The position numbers and the translations under genes are program-made. This document shows, piece after piece, positions 28,174-37,991 of a DNA stretch of 55,955 nucleotides (position 1 is its first letter; each line of letters starts with the position of its first letter). The notes beneath the pieces were generated by a model that was not told the origin of the DNA, did no database searches, and saw only the letters and a list, made by a program, of their open reading frames with translations. Source of the DNA: Nesterenkonia salmonea. GTDB taxonomy: Bacteria; Actinomycetota; Actinomycetes; Actinomycetales; Micrococcaceae. The stretch is from contig NZ_VAVZ01000022.1 in assembly GCF_005771525.1 (NCBI RefSeq), forward strand, positions 1-55,955, read 5' to 3'.

Positions 28174-29325
28174 ACGCTGTTCATCGCCTGAAGATTCCGG
28201 CGTGTCGCCACTGACGACCAAGTCCCAATCCAGGATCTCCACATCCTCCGCTTCATCAGGTTCATCCGCCTCGGGCAGCGGGGGAAAAGCGACTGGTCTT
28301 CCGTCCTCGTCCAGCGGAGTACCCGAGTACGTGACAACACCGACACCGCGCTCTTCGCGCAGGCTCAGGACAAGGTCTGTATGGGCCACGACGTCAGCGT
28401 CACCACGCCGCATTCGGGCATACAGCGGAGCCTGGACAAAAATGGTGGCAATGGTGCCGACAATGATGCCGGTGAACAGCGCAAGCGCAATGTCCCTCAG
28501 TGTGCCGGCTCCGAGCAGCCAGGAACCGATGAAGAGGATTGAGCCGACCGGCAGGATACCCACCACTGAGGTGTTGATCGATCTGACCAGTGTTTGGTTG
28601 ATCGCCAGGTTGACCCGCTCCGTGAACGTCTGGTCCTTCTGATCCTGCAGCGGGCCCACGTTCTCGCGTATCTTGTCGAAGACGACCATGGTGTCGTAGA
28701 GAGCGTAGGACAGGATGGTCAGGAAACCGATGATCGCACTTGGTGTGACCTCGAAACCGGTGGCTGCGTAGATACCGACCGTGACCACCACAACGAACGC
28801 GAGACCAGCAATGGCCGCCACGGACATCTTCCACGTTCGGAAGTACAGGGCCATATAGACCGAGACCAGCAGCAGGAAGACGCCTAGGCCAATCATCATC
28901 TGTTGGGAGACATGCTCACCCCACACCGGGCCAATGAAAGTTGAGGAGACCTGGTCGGGGCCAACTCCGTAACCGTCCTGCAGTGCTTGACCGACCTCTA
29001 GAGTCTGGACGTCATCAAGCTCTTCGGTCTGAACACGGATTGTCTGATCAGTGATCTGGGTCACCACTGCGTCCTGGCCTGAGGCCTCTTGGACTGCGTC
29101 TTCACCAATCCCGATGTCAGTGTTCTCTGTCTGCGAGATTGTGAACTCACTGCCTCCGGTGAATTCGATTCCGAAGTTGAATCCCCCGCGGAAGAAAGGG
29201 ACGGCGATGGCAATGGCCACCAGCAGCGCGGCGATGAGGAACCACAGGTTCGAGCGCTGCACGAACGGGTACGACCGTTCACCGGTGTAGAGCTGGTTGC
29301 CTGCTGTGGCGAATCCGGCGGCCAT
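28171..29325 (-). CDS. secF: Protein translocase subunit SecF
   Basis: SecF works with SecD and YajC to drive late protein translocation using the proton gradient. It is an RND-type protein with six predicted membrane segments, the first just after YPFVQRSNLWFL. The conserved segment NFGIEFTGGSEF opens the periplasmic domain, and DTMVVFDKIREN lies in membrane segment 4-5. A hydrophilic acidic tail of about 75 residues ends the protein. The ATG overlaps the secD stop by one base (TGATG), implying coupled translation. Confidence 0.95.
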   Translation of the reverse strand: MAAGFATAGNQLYTGERSYPFVQRSNLWFLIAALLVAIAIAVPFFRGGFNFGIEFTGGSEFTISQTENTDIGIGEDAVQEASGQDAVVTQITDQTIRVQTEELDDVQTLEVGQALQDGYGVGPDQVSSTFIGPVWGEHVSQQMMIGLGVFLLLVSVYMALYFRTWKMSVAAIAGLAFVVVVTVGIYAATGFEVTPSAIIGFLTILSYALYDTMVVFDKIRENVGPLQDQKDQTFTERVNLAINQTLVRSINTSVVGILPVGSILFIGSWLLGAGTLRDIALALFTGIIVGTIATIFVQAPLYARMRRGDADVVAHTDLVLSLREERGVGVVTYSGTPLDEDGRPVAFPPLPEADEPDEAEDVEILDWDLVVSGDTPESSGDEQR

Positions 29326-31247
29326 CAGCGATCAGCCCCTTCCGTCAGTGACCGTTCTTGGGCTTGGCGGCGATCTTCTCGAGCTTTGCGCCGCTCAGCG
29401 ATCGTCATACTTGCCCACTCTTCGTCGGGGATATCGGGAACGTCACGTCTTGAATCGGACCGGGCATCATTTCCGGCGGCCCCGGGCGGAGCGGAATCGG
29501 ATTCACCTACACTGCCGACGACGGCGGCAGCAGCATGGTCGGAGTAGACCACCTGAGAGCGTGCGAAACGCCCGGCCCCCTTGTACAGAACGTCCACGCC
29601 GAGCTCTCTTGCGCTCAGTCCAGAGAAGCGTTTACCGGCGGCGAAGAACTTGCGCCGGGCAAGTAGCTGCATCAGCGGGTGTGTGAAGAGGAAGACGAGA
29701 ATCACATCGATCAGTGCCGTGAGCCCAAGGGTGAATGCAAAACCGCGCACATTTCCTACAGCCACCAGGTAGAGAACCACGGCGGCGATGATATTCACAG
29801 CCTTAGAAGCAAGAATCGTCCGACGAGCTCGGGACCAGCCCGCTTCGACCGCTCCTGCGAGAGACCTGCCCTCACGCAGTTCATCTTTGACGCGCTCGAA
29901 GTACACCACAAAGGAGTCCGCGGTCAGACCGATCGAGAGGATCAACCCCGCGATACCTGCCAGGGAGAGTCGGTATCCGTCTGACCACCCAAGGAGCGAG
30001 ATGGCCCACCACGTGATGAGACCCACCACAATGAGAGAGGGAATGGTCACCGCCAGGGCCAGTGTTCGGTATTGATAAACAGCGTAGGCGGCCGTGAGGA
30101 TCAGACCGATGATGCCGGCCAGAAGGCCCATGCGGAGTTGTTCGGAGCCGAGGGTGGCGGAGATTTGCTGCTCAGACTCAATTTGGAACGAAATTGGCAG
30201 TGAACCGTAGCGGAGCTGCTCAGCGAGGTTTCGGGCTTCCTCGTCGGTGTAACCGCCCGTGATTCGAGCATTTCCGTCGGTGATGGGGCTGATCATATTG
30301 GGGGCCACCACCACCTGGCCGTCCAGCACAATGCCGAATCGGTTCTGGGGGCTTCCCTGCTCATAGCCGAAGAGCCGTGTGGAGGACTCCCGGAACTGTT
30401 CAGTACCGTCGGCGTCAAAGTGGATGACTGTCTCATAGGCGCCCGTGGGGGTGCCGTCTTGGCGAGACTCGGTGCCCCAGCTGGCGTCGTCTATATTGTC
30501 ACCATCGACGTCAACCGGACCCAGCAGCAGCACTTCGCCCGTGTCTGGGTTGCAGGTAATCAGTGGTTGATCAGGCTCCTGAGCTTCTCGCTCGGCAAGA
30601 GGCAGATCTCGCGTGCATTCGTAGTTCTGAAACTCAGCCGCGAGCTCGGGGGTGATCCAGTTCAGGTCAGAGTTGTCCTCCGGCTCGGCACTGGGCTCAT
30701 CGAAGTCTTCAGGCCGAGCCTGCTCGTCTTCAGCGAAATCCTCATCCTCCTCCAGCGCCTCGACCTGGCTGAGGATCTCTTCACGCTCTTCATCTGTCAG
30801 ATCCGGGTTCTCGGAGAGCTCTTCGATGCGCATCTCTTCGACGTAGCTTGTGTCGAACCGGGCATCCAACAGAGGCCTGAATTCCATAGCAGCACTGGCC
30901 TGGATAAGCTCGCGGGTCTCCTCATCGGGCACCCCGGGCATACCAACAACGACGTTCTCAGCGCCCTGGACTGCGATTTCTGCCTCGGCCACACCTGTGC
31001 CGTCAACGCGTTGGCGGATGATCTCCACGGCTTGCTCGAGCTGGTCGTCGTCGATCTCCTCACCGGTTTCCACCTGAGGTGAGAGCACCATTTGGGTCCC
31101 GCCCTCCAAGTCGAGGGCCAGTAGCGGGGCCCACTGGGCCTGTCCCTGCTGGACCCCATAAGCGAGTCCGCCGCCCATGCCGATGAGCAGCAGAAAGAGA
31201 ACGACGAGTGCGGCCCGAGCCCTCCGCACGGGTTTGGATGCGGCCAT
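29325..31247 (-). CDS. secD: Protein translocase subunit SecD
   Basis: The partner of SecF in the SecDF export motor. The first membrane helix (residues 12-32) is followed by the conserved LLALDLEGGTQMVL and a large extracytoplasmic domain. Five further membrane helices include LTADSFVVYFERVKDELREG in the proton-conducting region. Between about residues 150 and 260 there is an acidic, low-complexity insertion, as in other actinobacterial SecD proteins. The tail after the last helix is hydrophilic. It lies 11 bases downstream of yajC and overlaps secF. Confidence 0.95.
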   Translation of the reverse strand: MAASKPVRRARAALVVLFLLLIGMGGGLAYGVQQGQAQWAPLLALDLEGGTQMVLSPQVETGEEIDDDQLEQAVEIIRQRVDGTGVAEAEIAVQGAENVVVGMPGVPDEETRELIQASAAMEFRPLLDARFDTSYVEEMRIEELSENPDLTDEEREEILSQVEALEEDEDFAEDEQARPEDFDEPSAEPEDNSDLNWITPELAAEFQNYECTRDLPLAEREAQEPDQPLITCNPDTGEVLLLGPVDVDGDNIDDASWGTESRQDGTPTGAYETVIHFDADGTEQFRESSTRLFGYEQGSPQNRFGIVLDGQVVVAPNMISPITDGNARITGGYTDEEARNLAEQLRYGSLPISFQIESEQQISATLGSEQLRMGLLAGIIGLILTAAYAVYQYRTLALAVTIPSLIVVGLITWWAISLLGWSDGYRLSLAGIAGLILSIGLTADSFVVYFERVKDELREGRSLAGAVEAGWSRARRTILASKAVNIIAAVVLYLVAVGNVRGFAFTLGLTALIDVILVFLFTHPLMQLLARRKFFAAGKRFSGLSARELGVDVLYKGAGRFARSQVVYSDHAAAAVVGSVGESDSAPPGAAGNDARSDSRRDVPDIPDEEWASMTIAERRKAREDRRQAQERSLTEGADR

Positions 31248-31258
31248 AAGGTGTGCTG

Positions 31259-31690
31259 CTACCGAGGATCGGAGTTGTCAGGCGCGGTGGGGTCAGTATC
31301 GGTCTGATCCTGATCCAGCGCATCAATGTCAGACTCCTGGCCGGGAACAGGCTCGACGACCTGCTGGACGGCCTGAAGGAGGAAGTCGATGCGGTCTCCA
31401 TTGGAGAATTCCAGTGTGATGCGCTGACGTTCGTCATCTCGGCTCACCACACGGCCCACGATGCCGCCTGCGGTGACTACTTCAGCGCCGACTACGGCTC
31501 CCTCATTGGCTTTGCGGACGTCCTCACGCATCTTTCGGCTACGCCGCCAGGTCGCGAAGATGAACAGGGCCAGCAGGCCGAACATCAGGAGCATGAAGAT
31601 GGCGCTACCGCCAGTTTCACCGGCTTCTCCGCCGGCGACGGGGGCGTTTGCGGCCACGGTGAACAGGTGCAGTGTCAGGGAGTCAATCAC
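31259..31690 (-). CDS. yajC: Preprotein translocase subunit YajC
   Basis: A small single-pass membrane protein (143 residues) that associates with SecDF. One membrane helix (about residues 29-46, AIFMLLMFGLLALFIFATW) is followed by the basic stop-transfer WRRSRKMRED and the conserved VVTAGGIVGRV segment. The C-terminus is acidic. GTG at 31690 lies eight bases after a TAGGGT box, so the yajC-secD-secF mRNA may be leaderless. Confidence 0.9.
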   Translation of the reverse strand: MIDSLTLHLFTVAANAPVAGGEAGETGGSAIFMLLMFGLLALFIFATWRRSRKMREDVRKANEGAVVGAEVVTAGGIVGRVVSRDDERQRITLEFSNGDRIDFLLQAVQQVVEPVPGQESDIDALDQDQTDTDPTAPDNSDPR

Positions 31691-31698
31691 AACCGGCT

Positions 31699-31704
31699 AC
31701 CCTA
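31699..31704 (-). promoter_or_regulatory. -10 box (TAGGGT) of the yajC-secD-secF operon
   Basis: TAGGGT on the minus strand is separated by eight bases from the yajC GTG. No ribosome site lies between, pointing to a leaderless transcript. Confidence 0.45.
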
Positions 31705-31722
31705 ACAGCACAAGCTGGACAT

Positions 31723-32769
31723 TCACTCATCCCAGAGCGGGGAAGTCTTCTCATCAGTCTGCGGCGGAGGCGTGAGTCCCAGGTGGTGCCAGGCAGCTTC
31801 GGTCGCAACGCGGCCTCGTGGGGTTCGTGCTAGGAGGCCTTCGCGAACCAGATACGGCTCTGCGACAGTTTCCACGGTCTCTGTCTCCTCTCCCACTAGG
31901 ATCGCAAGCGTCGACAGGCCGACTGGCCCTCCACGGAACTTCTTACACAGGGCTTCCAGCACGGCACGGTCCAGCCGGTCCAGGCCAAGTGAATCCACCT
32001 CGTAGGTATCAAGGGCCCGGGAGGCTGCCTCCAAGTCCACGAGGTCTACGCCGTGCACCAGCGCCCAGTCCCGAACACGCCGAAGAAGACGGTTGGCGAT
32101 GCGAGGTGTGCCTCGCGACCGGGACGAGATCTCAACGAATCCTTCGGAGGTCACCTTCATGTCGAGCATTCCTGCGGAACGGCGCAGCACCTTCTGCAGC
32201 TCTTCCGGGCTGTAGAACTCCAGGTGGCCGGTGAAGCCGAACCGGTCCCGAAGAGGTCCGGGGAGCAGACCTGCCCGGGTTGTTGCGCCAACAAGTGTGA
32301 AGGGAGAGAGTTCGAGTGGGATTGATGTCGCGCCAGCTCCCTTTCCCACGATGATGTCCACACGGAAGTCTTCCATGGCGATGTAGAGCATCTCTTCGGC
32401 AGGCCTGGACATTCTGTGAATTTCATCGATGAACAGCACCTCACCGTCGGTCAACGAGGACAGAATGGCTGCCAGATCACCAGCATGCTGGATAGCGGGA
32501 CCCGATGTGATGCGCAGAGCCGCCTGCATCTCAGCTGCGATAATCATGGCCAGCGTAGTTTTGCCCAGACCCGGCGGACCTGAAAGCAGCACATGGTCAG
32601 CCGCTGTGTTCCGCATACGTGATGATTGCAGAACCAGAGACAGCTGAGTGCGGACGGTGGCCTGTCCCACAAAGTCATCGAGAGCTTTGGGACGCAGGGC
32701 TGCTTCGAGAGCCTTCTCTTCTACAGCAGGGGCTGCTCCGACCAGCTCCCGTGGATCAGTGCCGCTCAC
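31723..32769 (-). CDS. ruvB: Holliday junction branch-migration ATPase RuvB
   Basis: The hexameric AAA+ motor of the RuvAB complex (348 residues). Walker A is [11 protein letters not shown], Walker [10 protein letters not shown], sensor 1 LVGATTRAG and the arginine-finger region [12 protein letters not shown]. The C-terminal winged helix ([15 protein letters not shown]) binds DNA. It is last in the ruvC-ruvA-ruvB run, 51 bases after ruvA. The yajC promoter lies within the 32 bases downstream. Confidence 0.97.
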   Translation of the reverse strand: MSGTDPRELVGAAPAVEEKALEAALRPKALDDFVGQATVRTQLSLVLQSSRMRNTAADHVLLSGPPGLGKTTLAMIIAAEMQAALRITSGPAIQHAGDLAAILSSLTDGEVLFIDEIHRMSRPAEEMLYIAMEDFRVDIIVGKGAGATSIPLELSPFTLVGATTRAGLLPGPLRDRFGFTGHLEFYSPEELQKVLRRSAGMLDMKVTSEGFVEISSRSRGTPRIANRLLRRVRDWALVHGVDLVDLEAASRALDTYEVDSLGLDRLDRAVLEALCKKFRGGPVGLSTLAILVGEETETVETVAEPYLVREGLLARTPRGRVATEAAWHHLGLTPPPQTDEKTSPLWDE

Positions 32770-32820
32770 AATCCTCCTCAGCCGCTGTGGTGGTTTCTGA
32801 CTCTGGGCCTCGCGTCACGC

Positions 32821-33456
32821 TCATCCGGAACTCACCTTCGCCGTGCCCAAAGACCTCAGTACCGTGCGCAGCACGACGGATGTGCCTGAGTCGATCAGTT
32901 CCGGATCAGCTGAGAGCGCATCATCGAGTGCCTTGGTGGCATCCTTTTCGGTCCACCCCAGCGAGGTCAGTGCGGCCCGGACTTCTGCCTTAGTAGCGTC
33001 AGCCGGCGAGGCAATGGCGGCCTGTCTTTCCCCCTGCACAGGCGCTTCTGGGTCGATGATGAGCTTGCCTGCCAGTTCCAGCAGGATGCGCTGGGCGGTC
33101 TTCTTTCCGATGCCCGGCACTTTCGTGAAGGCGGATGTGTCGGAGTCGCGGATCGCGAGACGCACCTCATGAGGTGTGTGGACACTCAGCACGGCCAGCG
33201 CCAACCGGGGTCCTACGCCGGAAATGCCGAGCAGTGTGGTGAAAATCTCGCGTTCATCCGAATCAGCGAAACCGAACAGCAATGGAGCATCGTCCTGCCT
33301 AGGCACGAAGTTGGTGAACAGGAAAGCCTGCTGGCCGGTGCCCAGACCGCCGAGAGTCTGGGGGGTAGCGTGAACGGTCAGCCCAAAGCCTGAGACCTCC
33401 ACGACTGTTCGGTCAAGCCCCACATGGAGCACCTCACCACGGATACTGGAGATCAT
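32821..33456 (-). CDS. ruvA: Holliday junction DNA-binding protein RuvA
   Basis: A tetrameric four-way-junction binder (211 residues). An OB-fold N-terminus (MISSIRGEVLHVGLDRTVV) is followed by two helix-hairpin-helix motifs (LLGISGVGPRLALAVLS and FTKVPGIGKKTAQRILLEL) and the C-terminal RuvB-contacting domain (ALTSLGWTEKDATKAL). All are intact. It lies between ruvC (82 bases away) and ruvB. Confidence 0.96.
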   Translation of the reverse strand: MISSIRGEVLHVGLDRTVVEVSGFGLTVHATPQTLGGLGTGQQAFLFTNFVPRQDDAPLLFGFADSDEREIFTTLLGISGVGPRLALAVLSVHTPHEVRLAIRDSDTSAFTKVPGIGKKTAQRILLELAGKLIIDPEAPVQGERQAAIASPADATKAEVRAALTSLGWTEKDATKALDDALSADPELIDSGTSVVLRTVLRSLGTAKVSSG

Positions 33457-33538
33457 CGGTCACCTCATGTGAATCGGACGCAGCGGAATAGAACGTATCT
33501 TCGACTAGCGTAGCGGTTCGCCGCCCATCGAGGGTGAA

Positions 33539-34165
33539 TCAGCGCCGCGTGGCGCGCCGCTCGGCCTCCTGCCAGGCACGTTGCGCCGCAGTCAGTCCCC
33601 CTGCAGTGTTTTCCGCCGCTTTCTGGAGCGCAGTTCGTGATCCTTGGTGGGTCTGGGTTGTGGCGGTCATGCTGTACTTCGCCCCCACCCCAGAACGCCA
33701 TCCGTGGCATATGGCCACAGCGTAGGCATCGGTCGCATCCACGGGCTTCGGCAACCCCGGCAGGCCGAGGATCTTCTGCACCATCCTGGCTACTGCCCCT
33801 TTTTCGGCGCGGCCGTCGGAGGTGACTGCAGCTTTGACCTCGGATGGTGTATGCCAAGCAACAGGGATACCCCGTGCAGCCGCGGCAGCGATCACCACAC
33901 CGGAGGCCTGAGCTGTGGCGATCGCCGTCGGTGCGTTCGACGAGGAGAAGACCCGCTCAATGGCGAGAACGTCCGGAGCGAATCGGTCCAGCAGAGCTTC
34001 TGCTGCACGTTGGATCTCCAGAATCCGCACTGCCAAATCCTCGGCGCTGCTGGTCCCTTTGACCTCCACATGCAACGACTCCCCTGAACGGTTCGGCTGC
34101 ATCTCGACCACAGCAAACCCGCAGCGGGTCAGCCCCGGGTCAACGCCCATGATCCGCTGCGCCAC
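33539..34165 (-). CDS. ruvC: Crossover junction endodeoxyribonuclease RuvC
   Basis: The Holliday junction resolvase. The catalytic acidic residues are seen in IMGVDPGLTRCG (Asp), AIERVFSSSN (Glu) and the C-terminal DATDAYAVAICH (two Asp). Length is 208 residues, slightly longer than E. coli because of a hydrophilic tail. GTG 34165 is the first initiator, with a weak ribosome site. It lies 52 bases downstream of yebC and is probably expressed with it. Confidence 0.95.
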   Translation of the reverse strand: MAQRIMGVDPGLTRCGFAVVEMQPNRSGESLHVEVKGTSSAEDLAVRILEIQRAAEALLDRFAPDVLAIERVFSSSNAPTAIATAQASGVVIAAAAARGIPVAWHTPSEVKAAVTSDGRAEKGAVARMVQKILGLPGLPKPVDATDAYAVAICHGWRSGVGAKYSMTATTQTHQGSRTALQKAAENTAGGLTAAQRAWQEAERRATRR

Positions 34166-34217
34166 ATGGGATGTCCCAGCGGTGGAGGCGACGCGTCGGA
34201 CTGCGATAACTCAGCCC

Positions 34218-34979
34218 CTAGCTCTCTGCCTCAAGAGCCGCGAGAGTCTCGGAGCTGAGGTCAGCGTTGGTATGGATGCTCTGAACATCGTCGAGGTCAT
34301 CCAATGCGTCGTGGAGCCGAATGAATTTCTTTGCATCGTCGAGCTCAAGGTCGATCTTCATCTCTGAGACGAAAGCAACGTCATCGGAGTCATACTGAAT
34401 GCCTGCGTCGTCAAGGCCCTTGACGACATCTTGAAGATCACTGGGCTCAGCGTGCACCTCAAAGTGCTCCTCATGTTGAAGGACCTCTTCCACTCCGGCC
34501 TCCAGAACGGCCGCGAGGAGGTCATCCTCAGTCAGACCCTCTGCAGTAGGAACCGTGACGACGCCCTTGCGTTGGAACATATAGGCCACCGAGCCGGGGT
34601 CTGCAACCGTGCCTCCGGAGCGAGTGACTGCGGTGCGCACCTCCGCGGCCGCACGGTTGCGATTGTCGGTGAGGCATTCCACCAGAAGCGCAGATCCTGC
34701 CGGACCGCGTACCTCGTAGGTAATTTCCTCATACTCAACGGCATCGCCTGTCAGCCCAGCGCCACGCTTGATCGCCCGGTCGATGTTGTCATTTGGCACC
34801 GACTCTTTTTTTGCCTTTTGGACAGCCAGTGCAAGCGCTGGATTTCCCTCGACATCGGGGCCACCGTTGCGGGCTGCCACTTCGATGTGTTTGATGTACC
34901 TGCCATTGATCTTGGCGCGCTTGGCATCTACTGCGGCTTTGCGGTGTTTGGTATTGGCCCATTTGGAGTGACCGGCCAT
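34218..34979 (-). CDS. YebC/PmpR family protein
   Basis: A 253-residue member of the YebC/TACO1 family, which includes regulators and, by recent work, factors that help ribosomes through proline stretches. Diagnostic sequences are [20 protein letters not shown] at the N-terminus, [20 protein letters not shown] and [11 protein letters not shown]. The open frame extends to 35204, but ATG 34979 is preceded by AAGGAG and is the universal family start. It heads the yebC-ruvC-ruvA-ruvB set, a common actinobacterial order. Confidence 0.93.
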   Translation of the reverse strand: MAGHSKWANTKHRKAAVDAKRAKINGRYIKHIEVAARNGGPDVEGNPALALAVQKAKKESVPNDNIDRAIKRGAGLTGDAVEYEEITYEVRGPAGSALLVECLTDNRNRAAAEVRTAVTRSGGTVADPGSVAYMFQRKGVVTVPTAEGLTEDDLLAAVLEAGVEEVLQHEEHFEVHAEPSDLQDVVKGLDDAGIQYDSDDVAFVSEMKIDLELDDAKKFIRLHDALDDLDDVQSIHTNADLSSETLAALEAES

Positions 34980-35020
34980 AGTTCTCCTTGTGCATTTTGG
35001 TTGCAACAGGCAACGTTTCG

Positions 35021-35041
35021 GTAGTCTGATTTCCAGACTAC
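35021..35041. promoter_or_regulatory. Inverted repeat with divergent -10-like boxes between yebC and the M3 peptidase gene
   Basis: An 8-bp perfect inverted repeat (arms 35021-35028 and 35034-35041, 5-base spacer) contains TAGTCT on each strand (35022-35027 plus; 35040-35035 minus). The plus-strand box has TTGCAA 15 bases upstream. It may hold overlapping divergent promoters or an operator. Confidence 0.45.
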
Positions 35042-35060
35042 TCGTAACAAAGGAGATGCT

Positions 35061-37088
35061 GTGGCAGAGACACCTTGGACGCGCACGCTGGATTACGACT
35101 ATCCGGATATGACCACGGTGGACGACGACGCCTGGGCGCCGGCCCGCAAAGCCGCTGTGGAAGCTCAACGCCTTCGAGTCGAGGAGATCGCCGCCACGAC
35201 CCAACCGGCGACCGTTGACAATGTGTTGCGCGCCTTCGCGCTGTCCGGCCGGGAGCTGGACCGGCTCCAGCGCGCCTTTGGGGTTGTGACAACTGCTGAC
35301 GGCACCGAGTCACGGCAGCAGGTCCGAGCAGAGGCGGCCCCAGAGCTCGCCGCTCACGCAGACTGGATCACGTTACATCCTGGGCTCTTTGCTCGTTTTA
35401 AGCAGCTCCGAGAACGCATCGACTCCGGGCAGGAGGACTCAACGGATGAGCAGAGGTGGTTCCTGCGTCAACTCATTCTGACAGCGAAGGTGGCTGGCGC
35501 GGATCTCAACGATGCCGATCAGCAGGAGCTGAAAGGTATCAACCAGCAGTTAGCTCAGGAGGAAACCGCATATTCACGCCTCCAAGTCCGTGAGGCTGCC
35601 GAGTCTGCGGTGCTGATCGAATCAGCTCGGGAACTCACCGGACTCAGTGAAAGCAATATATCCGCGGCGCGCGCCGCGGCCCAACAGGCGGGTCATGAGT
35701 CCGGCTATCTGCTGAACCTCACCATGCCGGCTCAACAGCCACTCTTAGCCTCTCTGACGCATCGCGAAACACGGAGGAAGGTTCATCAAGCATCCGTGTG
35801 TCGCGGTTCGCTAGCAGGTGAGGACGGCAGAACCACCCGCCAGATCGGTGCTCACATCGCGGTGCTGCGTGCCAAGAAGGCAGGATTGTTGGGGTATGAG
35901 AATTTTATGGAATCTGTCCTGCCTCTGCGTACCGCGCCGAGTCGTGATGCGGTGGAGTCGATGTTGCGCCAGATCGCTGCCGGGGCGGCAGTCCGCGCCC
36001 AGAAGGAAGCGCAGCGCATCGCAGAACATATGGGGCATGACCCCGAGCCCTGGGATGTGACGTTTGGGCTTGAACAGGTCCGTCGATCTCAGCGCACAGA
36101 CGAACCGTCTGCTGACCTTCCCCTTGATGAAGCGCTCGACCGGCTTTTCAACGCAGCTCGCCGAACCTACGGCATCACTGTGGTGGAAAGGCACGACCTG
36201 CCCGGATATGTTTCGGGTGCCCGCAGCTTCGAGGTTTTCGATGGCGAAGCCTTAACGCCAGGTTCTGGGCTGGGGCTTTTCCTATTGGATGTCTACACTC
36301 GGTCCACCAAATCGGGCGGCGCTTGGATGAACGGATTCTCTGTTCCGTCGTCGCTTATGGGCTCGAAGGCTGTCGTGACCAACAATATGAACGTCTCCCC
36401 ACCTGCTGAGGGTGAGCAGACAGTACTGACCAAGGGCGAGCAGCGCACACTCTTTCATGAGTTTGGCCACGCCCTGCACGCCCTGCTGGCTGAAGCGGAG
36501 TTCCCCCAGCTGTCCGGAACAGCTGTCCCCAGGGACAATGTGGAATTTCCCTCGCAGGTCAATGAGGTCTTTCAAGAGTTGTTTCGAGACCCAGTTCCGG
36601 CCGGGGCAGTGCCCTCCGAGGAACAGCTTTGGGGCAAGGGCACCTCTACTGCCGAGCATGTGGCCGCTGTTGTGATCGACATTGCGTGGCATACGCTCTC
36701 CCCCGATGAGGCTGAGGGTGCTGCCCAAGACCCACAAGGGTTCGAAGAACGCGTGATGGCTGACTGGGGGCTCGACCTACCCCTGGTCCCTCCGCGGTAT
36801 CACGGCGGATGCTTCAAACACATCTTCGCAAGCGCCGGCTATGCAGCCGGCTACTACTCGTATTTGTGGGCCGAGGTCCTGGCAGAAGACTCCAACGAGT
36901 GGTTCCGCGAGGTTCTCACCGACGAGGACGCCCTCGCCGAGCGAGGCGCCCATTTCCGCCGAGAACTGCTCTCTCGCGGCAACACACGCGATCCGTTGGA
37001 ATCCTTCCGCGCGGTCCTGGGACGGGACCCGAACTCCGAACCGCTCCTGCGGACTCTGGTTCCGGAGGTTATGCCGTCGAGCCAATGA
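35061..37088 (+). CDS. M3 family oligopeptidase (Dcp/thimet-like)
   Basis: A cytosolic zinc metallopeptidase of 675 residues that degrades short peptides. The catalytic motif is [12 protein letters not shown] (HExxH with the two zinc His and catalytic Glu), with the third zinc Glu expected in the following [12 protein letters not shown] helix. The substrate-loop [15 protein letters not shown]...[10 protein letters not shown] is also conserved. Length and order fit peptidyl-dipeptidase Dcp or oligopeptidase A. GTG 35061 follows AAAGGAG. It is monocistronic and divergent from yebC. It cannot be assigned to one subfamily from sequence alone. Confidence 0.92.
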   Translation: MAETPWTRTLDYDYPDMTTVDDDAWAPARKAAVEAQRLRVEEIAATTQPATVDNVLRAFALSGRELDRLQRAFGVVTTADGTESRQQVRAEAAPELAAHADWITLHPGLFARFKQLRERIDSGQEDSTDEQRWFLRQLILTAKVAGADLNDADQQELKGINQQLAQEETAYSRLQVREAAESAVLIESARELTGLSESNISAARAAAQQAGHESGYLLNLTMPAQQPLLASLTHRETRRKVHQASVCRGSLAGEDGRTTRQIGAHIAVLRAKKAGLLGYENFMESVLPLRTAPSRDAVESMLRQIAAGAAVRAQKEAQRIAEHMGHDPEPWDVTFGLEQVRRSQRTDEPSADLPLDEALDRLFNAARRTYGITVVERHDLPGYVSGARSFEVFDGEALTPGSGLGLFLLDVYTRSTKSGGAWMNGFSVPSSLMGSKAVVTNNMNVSPPAEGEQTVLTKGEQRTLFHEFGHALHALLAEAEFPQLSGTAVPRDNVEFPSQVNEVFQELFRDPVPAGAVPSEEQLWGKGTSTAEHVAAVVIDIAWHTLSPDEAEGAAQDPQGFEERVMADWGLDLPLVPPRYHGGCFKHIFASAGYAAGYYSYLWAEVLAEDSNEWFREVLTDEDALAERGAHFRRELLSRGNTRDPLESFRAVLGRDPNSEPLLRTLVPEVMPSSQ

Positions 37089-37140
37089 AACTCCCCAAAA
37101 AAGCCAGACTGGCACTGAGTCAATTCGCGTCACCCATCCT

Positions 37141-37170
37141 TTGACATGTGACCAATTGGTCACCTATTGT
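37141..37170 (+). promoter_or_regulatory. Promoter with palindromic operator for the ArsR-AHSA1 operon
   Basis: TTGACA (37141-37146) and TATTGT (37165-37170) are 18 bases apart. The spacer holds a perfect 16-bp palindrome, GTGACCAATTGGTCAC (37148-37163). A further half-site GTGACC lies at the predicted start codon (37178-37183). Position and symmetry suggest that the ArsR-type dimer encoded next binds here and blocks polymerase, that is, autorepression. Confidence 0.7.
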
Positions 37171-37177
37171 GATGTGT

Positions 37178-37513
37178 GTGACCGATCATGACCTCGTCTT
37201 CAAAGCTCTCGCAGACGGCACCCGTCGTCTAATGCTGGATGCACTGCATGAGCAGGGCGGACAGTCTCTGGGCGCCCTGGAGGAGATCGTCGCCGGCCAC
37301 ACGGATATGTCACGTTTTGGTGTTTCGAAGCATCTGAAGGTGCTGGAAGCCGCTGATCTCGTGATCGTCCGCAAACAAGGGCGGCAGAAGCTGCACTACC
37401 TCAATCCCGTACCTATTCGTGTCCTCTACGACAGGTGGATCGACAAGTACACCGAGCCTCAGGTGCGGGCACTCACTGTTCTGAAGCAGAAAGCGGAGAA
37501 TCACCATGAATGA
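37178..37513 (+). CDS. ArsR/SmtB-family winged-helix transcriptional regulator
   Basis: A small (111-residue) winged-helix repressor. The start HDLVFKALADGTRRLMLDAL is typical of the ArsR class paired with AHSA1 genes, the recognition helix lies in MSRFGVSKHLKVLEAADLV, and the wing in RKQGRQKLHYLNP. No Cys pair for metal sensing is seen, so a non-metal signal is likely. The long frame begins at 37148 inside the operator and is rejected. GTG 37178 sits close to the predicted transcription start; ATG 37172 is an alternative. It overlaps the next gene by 8 bases. Confidence 0.87.
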   Translation: MTDHDLVFKALADGTRRLMLDALHEQGGQSLGALEEIVAGHTDMSRFGVSKHLKVLEAADLVIVRKQGRQKLHYLNPVPIRVLYDRWIDKYTEPQVRALTVLKQKAENHHE

Positions 37514-37991
37514 TCTGACCACTCAGGTTCACGGCATCTATATCGATGCCCCTGCGGAGAAAGTCTGGGCGGCGCTGACGTCCTCCGAGTACAGCAACCG
37601 GTATGGATACGGGGGAGACATCGAGATGGATCTCGTACCCGGAGGCGCTTTTCGCCATCTGACGACTGATGTGATGAAGAAAATGGGCATGGGAGATGTG
37701 GCTGTGACCGGCACTGTGGTGGAGGCTGACCCGCCGAATAAGCTGGTCTTGGATTGGTCTGCAGTCTGGCATGATGAGCCGCCGAGCCGGCTGACGTACG
37801 AGATCGTTGAAGGACCCTCGGGCCTCACCCGAGTCACCCTGACGCACGAGCTTCCGCAATCACCACAGACCGCAAAGGACGTGGCCGGCAACGGAGATGC
37901 CGAAAACGGCGGCGGCGGGTGGCCATGGGACCTCTCGAGCCTGAAGACGCTGCTGGAGACCGGGAAGCCGATGACCACCGCGGGCGCTTAG
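37506..37991 (+). CDS. SRPBCC/AHSA1 (START-like) domain protein
   Basis: A 161-residue helix-grip protein of the AHSA1 type. Conserved stretches are IYIDAPAEKVWAALT at the N-terminus, GYGGDIEMDLVPGGAF, GTVVEADPPNKLVLDW and the C-terminal WPWDLSSLKTLLETG. Such proteins bind hydrophobic ligands; the ligand is unknown. It is translationally coupled to the ArsR gene, a widely found pairing in which the START protein may bind the inducing compound or protect against it. Its stop overlaps the convergent pgsA gene by four bases. Confidence 0.85.
   Translation: MNDLTTQVHGIYIDAPAEKVWAALTSSEYSNRYGYGGDIEMDLVPGGAFRHLTTDVMKKMGMGDVAVTGTVVEADPPNKLVLDWSAVWHDEPPSRLTYEIVEGPSGLTRVTLTHELPQSPQTAKDVAGNGDAENGGGGWPWDLSSLKTLLETGKPMTTAGA

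Noticed and set aside
34980-35204. N-terminal extension of the yebC frame
   Set aside because: It runs through the divergent promoter region and into the M3 gene; the universal YebC start with AAGGAG lies at 34979.
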